Source of the DNA: Dehalococcoidia bacterium
Lineage (GTDB): Bacteria > Chloroflexota > Dehalococcoidia > Lucifugimonadales > Lucifugimonadaceae
Reading direction: 5' to 3'
DNA length: 64,000 nucleotides
NCBI GenBank assembly: GCA_022824185.1
Contig: JAJEAU010000010.1
Location: 1 to 64,000, forward strand
Part shown: piece by piece, positions 52,895 to 60,524 of the stretch
How the letters are laid out: the number at the start of each line of letters is the position of its first letter
Position numbering within the stretch: position 1 is the stretch's first letter
Position numbers and translations under genes: made by a program
The notes under the pieces: generated by a model
Seen by the model: the letters and a program-made list of their open reading frames with translations, nothing else
Databases searched by the model: none
What the model was told of the DNA's origin: nothing

Positions 52895-54403
52895 CTAGTA
52901 TTCCGGGATCGGGTTGCCGAGACGATGCCATCCGGATCCGAAGACGTATCCGCCGTGTTCGACCAACCAGAAAATCTTCGGTTCAAATTCACCGCTGACG
53001 GGGTTCACATCACCGTAGATGTGCCAAACCCCTTCCCCGTCAACATCAACCTGTGTTCCCAGCAACCGGCTTAACGGTGAGCCGATCAATTGGCGCTGGT
53101 AGTGCCCAATGATCGACCGATCCGGGCCGGCGATAAACACATACCATTCGGCCTCAATGCTGCGCGGGCTGTTGTAGTGCGTGAGAGTCGGGAGCAGTCC
53201 CTCCTCCTCAAACCTCCTGATCGCATCATCAACGATGGACTGCGTGTACTCGTCCGCAGCGACGTACCATCCGGAACCAAACAATAATCCGTCGTGCTTC
53301 ACGACCCAGACATGCTTGTACTCCACCGCTCCCTTCTGCGTGCGGTCCGATACTGGGGCGCCGGGGAGGTCGTCCACGTAAGAAACCCATTTCCCATCCT
53401 CATCCGCCTCCAATATCGACTGCCAAAATGCTCGACCATTCGCATCGTGTCCGTAATCGCCCTTGATATCCGACCCCAACACGCGCGGATCATGGTGAGC
53501 GATCAGAGTTTCCGAGTCATCGACGATGAAGACGTACCATCGCCCATCAACGCTGTCCTTGTTGTTGTAATACTCAAGCGTCGCTTCCAAACCCTCGTCT
53601 TCGTACCGCGCAATCGCGTTGTTGACGAAAAACTTCGTGAATTTGGCGGGTGCCGACTCTGTCGGGATGTCAGCGACGAGACGCCGAGCGATCCGTTCGG
53701 CCTCTTCCACAGTCAATCCAGGCTGCACGTCGGGCAGCGCATCAATCGCGTCGCTGACAATCGCCCGAACTTCCGAAGCGGTCGCACCAGTTTCAGGCGA
53801 CGGGATTGCCGCAATCGCGGTGCCGACGATCCTCTCAACATCACCATCATCCAATCCTCTCTCGGGCGCAGGGATGCCCGCAATCGCCGTAGAGACGACG
53901 CCTGCGACGTCCTCGAGGGTCAGATCAGGTTCGGGTGTGGGTATTGATGCAATCGCGTCTGCGATTGATGCCTCGACTTCTGCTCGTGTTGCCAGTTCTT
54001 CCAACTCCGCCAACGTTGCCGTCACTGTCGACAGGGCCGACGTTACCGCTTCGCTGATCGCTGTTCCGACGATCTCCTCAACAAGATCACGGGAAACCTC
54101 AGGGGCTGAAGGTTCGACCTCCGCTAATTCAGAGGCCACGATTTCTTCGACTTCGACACGGTTAAGCGACGGTCGAGACGCCAGAAATTCCGTGATCTCA
54201 TTTACTAGCAGCGTCTCAGCATCAAATCGCGAGATGCCCGTTGCAGGTGTCGGGATCTCGGCAATCGATTCGGCAACGATTCCTTCGACTTCCTCCTGCG
54301 TCAAGGCTGGCGTCTCGGCACCGGTGTTACACCCTGCCACAACCATCGCCACGACTGTCACCAGTCCCAGGATCAGTTTCCGGTTGGTTTCAAATCTCCG
54401 CAT
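52895..54403 (-). CDS. lipoprotein with helical repeats and two Cache modules
   Basis: A 502-aa lipoprotein: signal peptide with lipobox VVAGC (C25). A repeat stalk follows at 34-250, in which a unit like VERIVGTAIAAIPSPETG recurs six or seven times. Two single-Cache-type sensor modules come next (about 256-383 and 384-495), each with a WYVFI strand and a GSGW end. The two Cache modules are duplicates. Cache domains usually sense small ligands in chemoreceptors or histidine kinases, but no kinase or MCP domain is attached. A binding or co-receptor role is inferred only. Confidence 0.85.
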   Translation of the reverse strand: MRRFETNRKLILGLVTVVAMVVAGCNTGAETPALTQEEVEGIVAESIAEIPTPATGISRFDAETLLVNEITEFLASRPSLNRVEVEEIVASELAEVEPSAPEVSRDLVEEIVGTAISEAVTSALSTVTATLAELEELATRAEVEASIADAIASIPTPEPDLTLEDVAGVVSTAIAGIPAPERGLDDGDVERIVGTAIAAIPSPETGATASEVRAIVSDAIDALPDVQPGLTVEEAERIARRLVADIPTESAPAKFTKFFVNNAIARYEDEGLEATLEYYNNKDSVDGRWYVFIVDDSETLIAHHDPRVLGSDIKGDYGHDANGRAFWQSILEADEDGKWVSYVDDLPGAPVSDRTQKGAVEYKHVWVVKHDGLLFGSGWYVAADEYTQSIVDDAIRRFEEEGLLPTLTHYNSPRSIEAEWYVFIAGPDRSIIGHYQRQLIGSPLSRLLGTQVDVDGEGVWHIYGDVNPVSGEFEPKIFWLVEHGGYVFGSGWHRLGNPIPEY

Positions 54404-54662
54404 CAGTCATGTGCCCTCGATTTATCCTCACGTTCGATTCAATCGTTCATCGGTGAACCGATGCACGATAACCCAATACAAAATGTTAGCCCCACTCACG
54501 ACTGATTCTCCTATTTTGCCGCGGGAAATCGGTGTTTCGGCGTCCAACGCGTATCGTACAACGTTGAGCAAATCTCCATCGTCAATATCCTCCCCAAAAC
54601 GATAAAGTAATGAAACGCGCAATCGACCGGACCGCGCGACGCAGATCGAAGGAAAGCGAAAA

Positions 54663-55550
54663 ATGGGCATCAACAAGTGCATCGACCTACTCAAACAGGG
54701 GCAACCCTACTACCACCACGGCACCCCCGAACTCTCATACGACGCTGGCAGGGAGAACGCCCAGACTTGGGCCGACATGATCCTGGTCGACTTTGAACAC
54801 CACCACTTCGACATCGGTGGCCTGGGACAGTTCATGAAAGGCCTGAAAGAAGGCGGTCCGACCCCGAGCGGCCATCCGACGCCCACCGTGGTAGCGTCAG
54901 TGCCTCACAACGCCATTACCGTCGAAGAGGTCAAGTACAACGCTTGGCAGATCCGTCACGCCCTCAGCACCGGCATCCACGGCATCCTCCACACTCACGC
55001 ACGCGACCCCGAAGCCGTGAAATGGTTCGTTGCCGCGTCTCGCTATCCCTTCCAGACCATTGGGCGCGACATCATCCCGGAAGGCCTCCGAGGTGGGGGA
55101 GGGCAGAGGCAACCCGCAGAAATATGGGGCCTCGACCCACGCACATACGTGCAGGTAGCAGACCCGTGGCCAATGAACCCCGACGGCGAACTCATGCTCG
55201 GCCTGAAGATCGAAGACCGACACTGTCTGGCAACCGCAGATGAGACCGCAGCCGTCCCCGGCATCGCTTTCGCAGAGTGGGGACCCGGAGACATGGGCAT
55301 GTCATTCGGCGACCCAGACGCACACGACCCGCCGTACCCCGACTTCATGGACGACGCCCGAAACACGGTCAAAAACGCCCTTGAAGCGAATGACGTCGTT
55401 TTCTACTCCTCATGGAACGACGACGACATGAACAACGAGCAGATCGTCGACCACCTCATCGACGAACTCGGCTGCAAGATGATCGGCGCACACTCTCGTG
55501 ACATTGCCGACTATGGCAGGGCCAAGACCGGACGGACGATGCCGGTCTGA
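54663..55550 (+). CDS. HpcH/HpaI aldolase-like protein, 295 aa (2)
   Basis: A 295-aa paralogue of the 51924-52811 protein with identical landmarks: MILVDFEHHHFDIGGLGQFM, GILHTHARDPEAVKWFV, LMLGLKIEDRHCL, and IAFAEWGPGDMGMSFGDP. Identity is high by eye (about 75%). A GAAGGAAAG ribosome binding site precedes the ATG. The copies flank the Cache lipoprotein gene, which was therefore either inserted between tandem copies or moved with one of them. Confidence 0.88.
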   Translation: MGINKCIDLLKQGQPYYHHGTPELSYDAGRENAQTWADMILVDFEHHHFDIGGLGQFMKGLKEGGPTPSGHPTPTVVASVPHNAITVEEVKYNAWQIRHALSTGIHGILHTHARDPEAVKWFVAASRYPFQTIGRDIIPEGLRGGGGQRQPAEIWGLDPRTYVQVADPWPMNPDGELMLGLKIEDRHCLATADETAAVPGIAFAEWGPGDMGMSFGDPDAHDPPYPDFMDDARNTVKNALEANDVVFYSSWNDDDMNNEQIVDHLIDELGCKMIGAHSRDIADYGRAKTGRTMPV

Positions 55551-55588
55551 TCAACCGAGGTACGGTACCGACTGGTACCTACACAAGA

Positions 55589-55615
55589 TAGGGGCGACCG
55601 TGACGGTCGCCCCTA
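55589..55615. terminator. strong hairpin after the aldolase-like gene
   Basis: TAGGGGCGACC and GGTCGCCCCTA form a perfect 11-bp stem around GTGAC (55589-55615). There is no T tract, so it may be a repeat hairpin or a weak terminator. Hairpins of this form are frequent in Chloroflexi intergenic regions. Confidence 0.55.
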
Positions 55616-55670
55616 ACGATGCGCATTCGGTTCGGATACAATCGTTGCCAATCGGAACCGTTGAACTGGG

Positions 55671-56228
55671 ATGAATTCGCTACCCGCGAAGTTCACAGCC
55701 TATTGGGAGATCCTGAAAATGCATCGACGAGCTTTTGATCCCGCCAAAGCACGCCTAGCATCCGTATTGGCGACGGTCATCATCCTGCCTCTGATCGCCC
55801 TCGCACCGGCGTACATCGCGTACCAAATCGTCGACAACGCGTCAAACACCGAAATTGACCTCGACGCAGCCACCGCAAACTCTGTGGGCGAACCCAACGA
55901 AATCATCGAGACCGTTCGAGTGTTCGATTCAGCCACCAACGGCGAATTGCCCGGATTAATCAACATGCCGGCCGATTTCCCTATCGATGACGCCGACATC
56001 TTGAAGATCACCGTTGAAGATGAAACCGGCGCGAAAACCCATGTTCTCGAACCCACATCTGACCCCGATTGCATGTTCACTCTTCGACTCGAAGACTCCG
56101 TTACTTACACGGACGACACACAAAGTTCGGGTTACATCAGACTGCACGGTGACTTCGAAACCGAATCCGACAGGTTCTGCTCCATCTACTTGATCGACCC
56201 ATTCGTGATCGACCCGTCGAGCGAATAG
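55671..56228 (+). CDS. single-span membrane protein of unknown function
   Basis: A 185-aa protein: a basic N-terminus (AKFTAYWEILKMHRRAFDPAK), one membrane span at about 29-52, then an acidic extracytoplasmic domain with many Asp/Glu/Thr residues and a Cys pair (PDCMFTLRL and RFCSIYLI) that could form a disulfide. I do not recognise the family. It stands alone between the hairpin at 55589-55615 and a truncated MazE-like ORF. Confidence 0.6.
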   Translation: MNSLPAKFTAYWEILKMHRRAFDPAKARLASVLATVIILPLIALAPAYIAYQIVDNASNTEIDLDAATANSVGEPNEIIETVRVFDSATNGELPGLINMPADFPIDDADILKITVEDETGAKTHVLEPTSDPDCMFTLRLEDSVTYTDDTQSSGYIRLHGDFETESDRFCSIYLIDPFVIDPSSE

Positions 56229-56284
56229 GATTCCCAATGCGCCATATCTCGACTACCCGTTCCGATTACTTAAGTGAAACACAC

Positions 56285-56306
56285 AAGATATCCCGGAAGA
56301 TATCTT
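56285..56306. promoter_or_regulatory. inverted repeat upstream of the MazE-like ORF
   Basis: AAGATATC (56285-56292), a 6-nt spacer CCGGAA, and GATATCTT (56299-56306) form a perfect 8-bp inverted repeat ending 13 nt before the ATG. AbrB/MazE-type antitoxins bind such palindromes in their own promoters, so this is a plausible remnant operator. Confidence 0.5.
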
Positions 56307-56319
56307 TAGAGCGCCAAAC

Positions 56320-56457
56320 ATGCCTCTCCAAACCAACATCGCACAATGGGGCTCAAGCCTCGCCGTACGAATTCCCCAAAACATCGCAGATGACGTGGGA
56401 ATCACAGAAGGAACTTCAGTCGAACTGTCGTTGGATGGCAACGTGCTCAGTATCTGA
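56320..56457 (+). pseudogene. truncated MazE/AbrB-type antitoxin gene
   Basis: A 45-codon ORF whose product begins MPLQTNIAQWGSSLAVRIP, then QNIADDVGITEGTSVELSLDGNVLSI, the SpoVT/AbrB-fold N-terminus of MazE. The TGA at 56455-56457 cuts it where a toxin-binding tail (about 30-40 residues) normally follows. No mazF-like toxin gene lies downstream. It looks like a decayed antitoxin or, less likely, a stand-alone DNA-binding protein. Confidence 0.7.
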
Positions 56458-56543
56458 AAATCCGATCCCGACATCTACGAAGTGATTGCGTCGAAAGATC
56501 CAGACAACAAACCTTAACGACCTCACTACCTACCCAAGGGACG

Positions 56544-57731
56544 ATGAAACCCGCGAAAACGAGAATTCGTCAAACCGCCGCCGCGAGAACATTTGCCGCG
56601 GCTTTCGCGGTCGTAGTCGCGACTGCCTTAACCCTCATCGCCTGCACCTCCAACACTGGCGCAAATCAAGTCGCAGTCGAGCGCGCCCAAGCGACAGCCG
56701 AGGCCGCAGTGATTGATCGCAACAACGCCATCGCGGAACGCGACGACGCCGTTGCCAGAGCCGAGATCGCCGAAGCATCAACCAACCGCTTGAAAACAAT
56801 CCAGGATCGCGGCACCTTGGTGTGTGCCACCGGCAACGACACCCCCGGCTTTTACTTCCTCGACGAAGAGGGCAACACCATCGGATTCGACGTCGATCTA
56901 TGTCGCGCCGTGGCCGCTGCTGTGTTGGGAAACGCCGATGCCATCGATTACCGCTTCATCGACCTATCCGCCCGCGGGCCAGCACTCCAATCCGGCGAGA
57001 TCGATCTGTTGAATATGACCACCACGTGGACATCAACCAGAGACATCAACTGGGGCAACTTCGCTCCCGTGATGTTCTACGACGGACAAGGTTTCATGAC
57101 CACCAAATCCCTCGGAATCGAATCCGCAACCGAACTCGATAACGCCGCTGTATGCGTAACCGCCGGCACTACTTCCGAACTCAACCTCGCCGACTTCAGC
57201 CGGCAACACAATCTAAACATCCAACCAACTGTCTTCGAACAAGACGACACCACCGTCAGCGCGTACCACGCAGGGCAGTGCGACGCAATCACCACCGACC
57301 GTTCAATCTTCACCGCCTACATCGAAGAGTTCGACAACCCAGACGAACATCTCGTCCTCCCCGACATCATCTCCGAAGAGCCGTTAACACCATTGGTCCC
57401 GCACGGCGACGACGCATGGTTTGACATCGTCAAGATCGTCATGGCCGGAATCATCTACGCCGAGGCATACGGCGTCGACAGCGACAACGTCGACGCTATG
57501 GCCGATAGCGAGAACATTAAAGTCAAGCGCCTTCTAGGAGCTGAAGGCGATTTTGGACAAGAAGTAATCGGCCTCGACAAATCATTCATGGTCGATGTCA
57601 TCAAGCAGGTCGGCAACTACGGCGAAATCTACGAACGTAATCTCGGTTCCGAAGGCATCGGCCTGCCGCGCGAAGGCCGAAACGACCTCTGGTTGAACGG
57701 CGGCCAGATCTACGCACCACCCTTAAGGTAA
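56544..57731 (+). CDS. aapJ: amino acid ABC transporter substrate-binding lipoprotein (1)
   Basis: A 395-aa solute-binding protein of the AapJ/general L-amino acid family. The signal peptide ends in the lipobox LIAC at Cys34. An Ala-rich coiled-coil stalk fills about 42-85 (IDRNNAIAERDDAVARAEIA). The binding domain then starts RGTLVCATGNDTPGFYFLDEEG and includes GFDVDLCRAVAAAVLG and ARGPALQSGEIDLL. It delivers polar amino acids to the permeases encoded at 59336-62168. A paralogue follows at 57973. Confidence 0.92.
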   Translation: MKPAKTRIRQTAAARTFAAAFAVVVATALTLIACTSNTGANQVAVERAQATAEAAVIDRNNAIAERDDAVARAEIAEASTNRLKTIQDRGTLVCATGNDTPGFYFLDEEGNTIGFDVDLCRAVAAAVLGNADAIDYRFIDLSARGPALQSGEIDLLNMTTTWTSTRDINWGNFAPVMFYDGQGFMTTKSLGIESATELDNAAVCVTAGTTSELNLADFSRQHNLNIQPTVFEQDDTTVSAYHAGQCDAITTDRSIFTAYIEEFDNPDEHLVLPDIISEEPLTPLVPHGDDAWFDIVKIVMAGIIYAEAYGVDSDNVDAMADSENIKVKRLLGAEGDFGQEVIGLDKSFMVDVIKQVGNYGEIYERNLGSEGIGLPREGRNDLWLNGGQIYAPPLR

Positions 57732-57972
57732 CGACGTTTCCCAATTACCTCGGCACGGCACAGCAGTTGTGCCTTAAAACCGCCGGTTTGCAGCAGCCCC
57801 ATAGCCACACGCCTCGGGTCTCAGCACCCGAATCTCCCGAATCGTCCGATCATCGGACAAATAATCGCGGGAACGCGGTATTAGCGTAAAATTGATTACG
57901 CGTGTGTATCGATGTTGTTTCAGAGTGTCTTAGTATCTCGAAACGCCAAAAACGAAAGGGACAAACAAACAG
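57732..57972. promoter_or_regulatory. hairpin-rich leader between two binding-protein genes
   Basis: 240 bases without a gene but with several perfect stems: GGCACA/TGTGCC (57757-57773, a weak terminator for the first gene), CGGGT/ACCCG (57815-57830), GTCCGA/TCGGAC (57844-57858) and GCGTAA/TTACGC (57884-57901). It presumably holds the second gene's promoter and a structured 5' leader. I recognise no riboswitch family. Confidence 0.4.
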
Positions 57973-59208
57973 ATGAAAACCAAAATGCTGATCGCAATGC
58001 TCGCGACAGTCTCAGTCTTCGCAGTCGCGTTCAGTGCTTGCACGAGCGACGAAGGGCCGACAGACGCCGATTTGCAGAACGCCCAGGCAACGGCCTCCGC
58101 TGCACAGTCCGCGCTCAATGACGCTAACGCAAGAGCCAGCGAAGCCGAAGCACGTGCCGACGAAGCCATGAAGATGGCTGACGACGCCAAAATGATGGCC
58201 GATGATGCAATGATGGCCATGGAAGAGACCGGCGGACGACTCGCTCAGGTCCAAGACCGCGGTCACGTCATTTGCGCTAGCCGTAACGACGTGCCTGGAT
58301 ACGGCTCACTTGACGACGCTGGACGAAACGTCGGCTTCGACATCGACCTCTGCCGGGCTCTAGCAGCCGCAGTCATCGGCGACCCCGAAGCCATCGAGAT
58401 CCAGTTCATCACCGCTGCTGAGCGTGGCCCGACCATCCAGTCCGGTGAAGTCGACATGCTCGTCCGCACCGTCACTTGGACCACGAGCCGTGACGCACAG
58501 TGGGGCAACTACGCTCAGACCATGTTCTACGACGGACAGGGCTTCATGGTCCCCGCAGACCTCGGTGTCACCTCCGCTTACGAACTCGGCGGCGCAGCCG
58601 TCTGTGTCACCAGCGGTACCACCACCGAGCTCAACATGGCTGACTTCTTCCGACAGAACAACCTCGAGTACAACCCCAACGTCTTTGAGGACACCGATGT
58701 CGTCCTTGACGCTTACGAGTCCGGCCAGTGTGACGTCTTCACCAACGACCGCTCGCAGCTCGCAGCACTCAGGACCGCTCTGCCGAACCCTGACGACCAC
58801 GTCATTCTCCCGGAGACCATCTCCGAAGAGCCTCTCGGTCCAGTCGTTCCACACGGCGACGACCAGTGGTTTGACATCGTCAAGACCGTCATGTCTGGCT
58901 TGATCTACGCCGAAGCCTACGGGATCAACAGCGGCAACGTTGGATCCGTGGCCTCTGGTGACAACGTCAAAGCCAAGAGACTGCTCGGCACCGAGGGAAC
59001 CATCGGTCAAGAGGCATTAGGCCTTAGCGAAACCTTCATGCAGGACGTTATCAACGCCGTCGGAAACTACGGCGAGATCTACGACCGCAACCTAGGGCCT
59101 GACGGCATCGATCTCCCCAGGGAGAACGGTCGTAACGCCCTCTGGTCGAACGCTCCGTGCACTGACTGCCCCAAGGGCGGACAAATCTACGCAGCACCTC
59201 TACGCTGA
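57973..59208 (+). CDS. aapJ: amino acid ABC transporter substrate-binding lipoprotein (2)
   Basis: A 411-aa paralogue. The lipobox is FSAC (Cys19-Thr), followed by a long alanine-rich coiled-coil stalk (about 30-85, with ARADEAMKMADDAKMMADDA), and then the AapJ-type binding domain (RGHVICASRNDVPGYGSLDDAG). Compared with copy 1 it has a longer stalk and an extra CPKGGQIYAAPLR end with a CTDC pair. An AAAGGG ribosome binding site precedes the ATG. A strong terminator separates it from the permease genes, which would make the binding protein more abundant than the permease. Confidence 0.93.
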   Translation: MKTKMLIAMLATVSVFAVAFSACTSDEGPTDADLQNAQATASAAQSALNDANARASEAEARADEAMKMADDAKMMADDAMMAMEETGGRLAQVQDRGHVICASRNDVPGYGSLDDAGRNVGFDIDLCRALAAAVIGDPEAIEIQFITAAERGPTIQSGEVDMLVRTVTWTTSRDAQWGNYAQTMFYDGQGFMVPADLGVTSAYELGGAAVCVTSGTTTELNMADFFRQNNLEYNPNVFEDTDVVLDAYESGQCDVFTNDRSQLAALRTALPNPDDHVILPETISEEPLGPVVPHGDDQWFDIVKTVMSGLIYAEAYGINSGNVGSVASGDNVKAKRLLGTEGTIGQEALGLSETFMQDVINAVGNYGEIYDRNLGPDGIDLPRENGRNALWSNAPCTDCPKGGQIYAAPLR

Positions 59209-59244
59209 TAGAATGCATGGGCGAGCTTTCGCCAAAACCCATGG

Positions 59245-59277
59245 AAGGGGGATGCTTGCGCATCCCCCTTTCTTTTT
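59245..59277 (+). terminator. attenuating terminator between binding protein and permease
   Basis: AAGGGGGATGC pairs with GCATCCCCCTT (59245-59270) followed by TCTTTTT. Stop codon to hairpin distance is about 37 nt. Partial read-through would let the permease genes be expressed at a lower level. Confidence 0.85.
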
Positions 59278-59335
59278 GCTTCCCGCACCCATAAACTACC
59301 CGTAACGCAAACGCAAAATCTAACCGGCAACAGAA

Positions 59336-60514
59336 GTGCAGAGCATCCTAAACCCCGGCGGCATCCCGTTCTGGCGGAACGTCGTCTTCATCCAATGGGC
59401 AATTCAGATCGTCTCCGCAGTCGTCGTCATCGCCATCGTTTCGGGCTTTATCGTTAACGTCGCAACCGAGATTCACGATCGTGCAATTCCGTTCGGGTTC
59501 TCGTTCCTCGACGAATCAGCCCAGATTCCCATAGGCGAGAGTCTCATTGACCACGAATCTTCGGATTCATATCTTTTCGGTTTCGCGGTCGCCGCATTGA
59601 ACACCGTAAAAGCGTCTGTATTCGGTGTCATTCTGGCAACGTTGCTTGGGATCGTCATCGGTGTCTCACGTTTATCTCGAAACTGGATTCTCAGCAGGCT
59701 GGCCCTCGTCTACATCGAAACGTTCAGGAATATCCCGCTGCTGATCCAACTCCTCTTCTGGTTCTTGATCGTCCTCGAACTACCGAACGTCCGAGAGGGC
59801 TACATCTACTTTGACGCGGTCTACCTCAACAACTCAGGCTTGTATCTCCCGTGGGTGTCGCCGATGGGCGGCTTTTGGCCATGGGCAATCCTGTCATTTG
59901 TCGGCATTGTCGGCGCAGTTTATGCGTTCAAATACCTCGCGAAGCGAGAGATCGAAACCGGGCAACCCAGCTATCCAATCATCGCCGGTTTTGCGATTTT
60001 CTTCGTGTTGACAATCGTCGGGCTCATCATCTTCTCGCCATTGGAAATCGTAATCCCTGAGCGTCAAGAAGGCCCCTTCGGACGGCTCCAGGGCGGAGCA
60101 AGGTTGACAGGCAGCTTCTTTGCCCTCTTGCTGGGCCTCGTTGTTTACACGTCCGCCTTCATTGCCGAAATAGTCCGTGCGGGAATCCAATCCGTTAGCC
60201 GCGGCCAGACGGAAGCCGCCCGCTCCCTCGGACTTAACACCAACGCGGGACTCCGCTACGTCATCTTCCCGCAGGCGATGCGCGTCATAATCCCGCCGCT
60301 AATCAGCCAGTACTTGAACCTCACCAAAAACTCCTCGCTCGCAGCAGCGATCGGCTACCCGGACCTCGTCAGCGTCACGTCGACGATGGTGCAGATCGCA
60401 CCCGCGATCTCGCTCATCGGCATGGTGATGGTCACCTACCTCGCCATGAGCCTCTTCTACTCCGCTGTGGGGAACATTTACAACCGATTGACCAAGTATG
60501 CAGGCGTAGGTTAA
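59336..60514 (+). CDS. aapQ: amino acid ABC transporter permease
   Basis: A 392-aa membrane permease of the AapQ (HisMQ-type) family, with an N-terminal span, a long loop and the EAA permease domain. The EAA loop RGQTEAARSLGLNTNAGLRYVIFPQAMRVI split across about residues 289-318 contacts the ATPase. The start is a GTG. It pairs with the AapM-like permease encoded 10 nt downstream to form the membrane channel. Confidence 0.94.
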   Translation: MQSILNPGGIPFWRNVVFIQWAIQIVSAVVVIAIVSGFIVNVATEIHDRAIPFGFSFLDESAQIPIGESLIDHESSDSYLFGFAVAALNTVKASVFGVILATLLGIVIGVSRLSRNWILSRLALVYIETFRNIPLLIQLLFWFLIVLELPNVREGYIYFDAVYLNNSGLYLPWVSPMGGFWPWAILSFVGIVGAVYAFKYLAKREIETGQPSYPIIAGFAIFFVLTIVGLIIFSPLEIVIPERQEGPFGRLQGGARLTGSFFALLLGLVVYTSAFIAEIVRAGIQSVSRGQTEAARSLGLNTNAGLRYVIFPQAMRVIIPPLISQYLNLTKNSSLAAAIGYPDLVSVTSTMVQIAPAISLIGMVMVTYLAMSLFYSAVGNIYNRLTKYAGVG

Positions 60515-60524
60515 CGAGATACAC

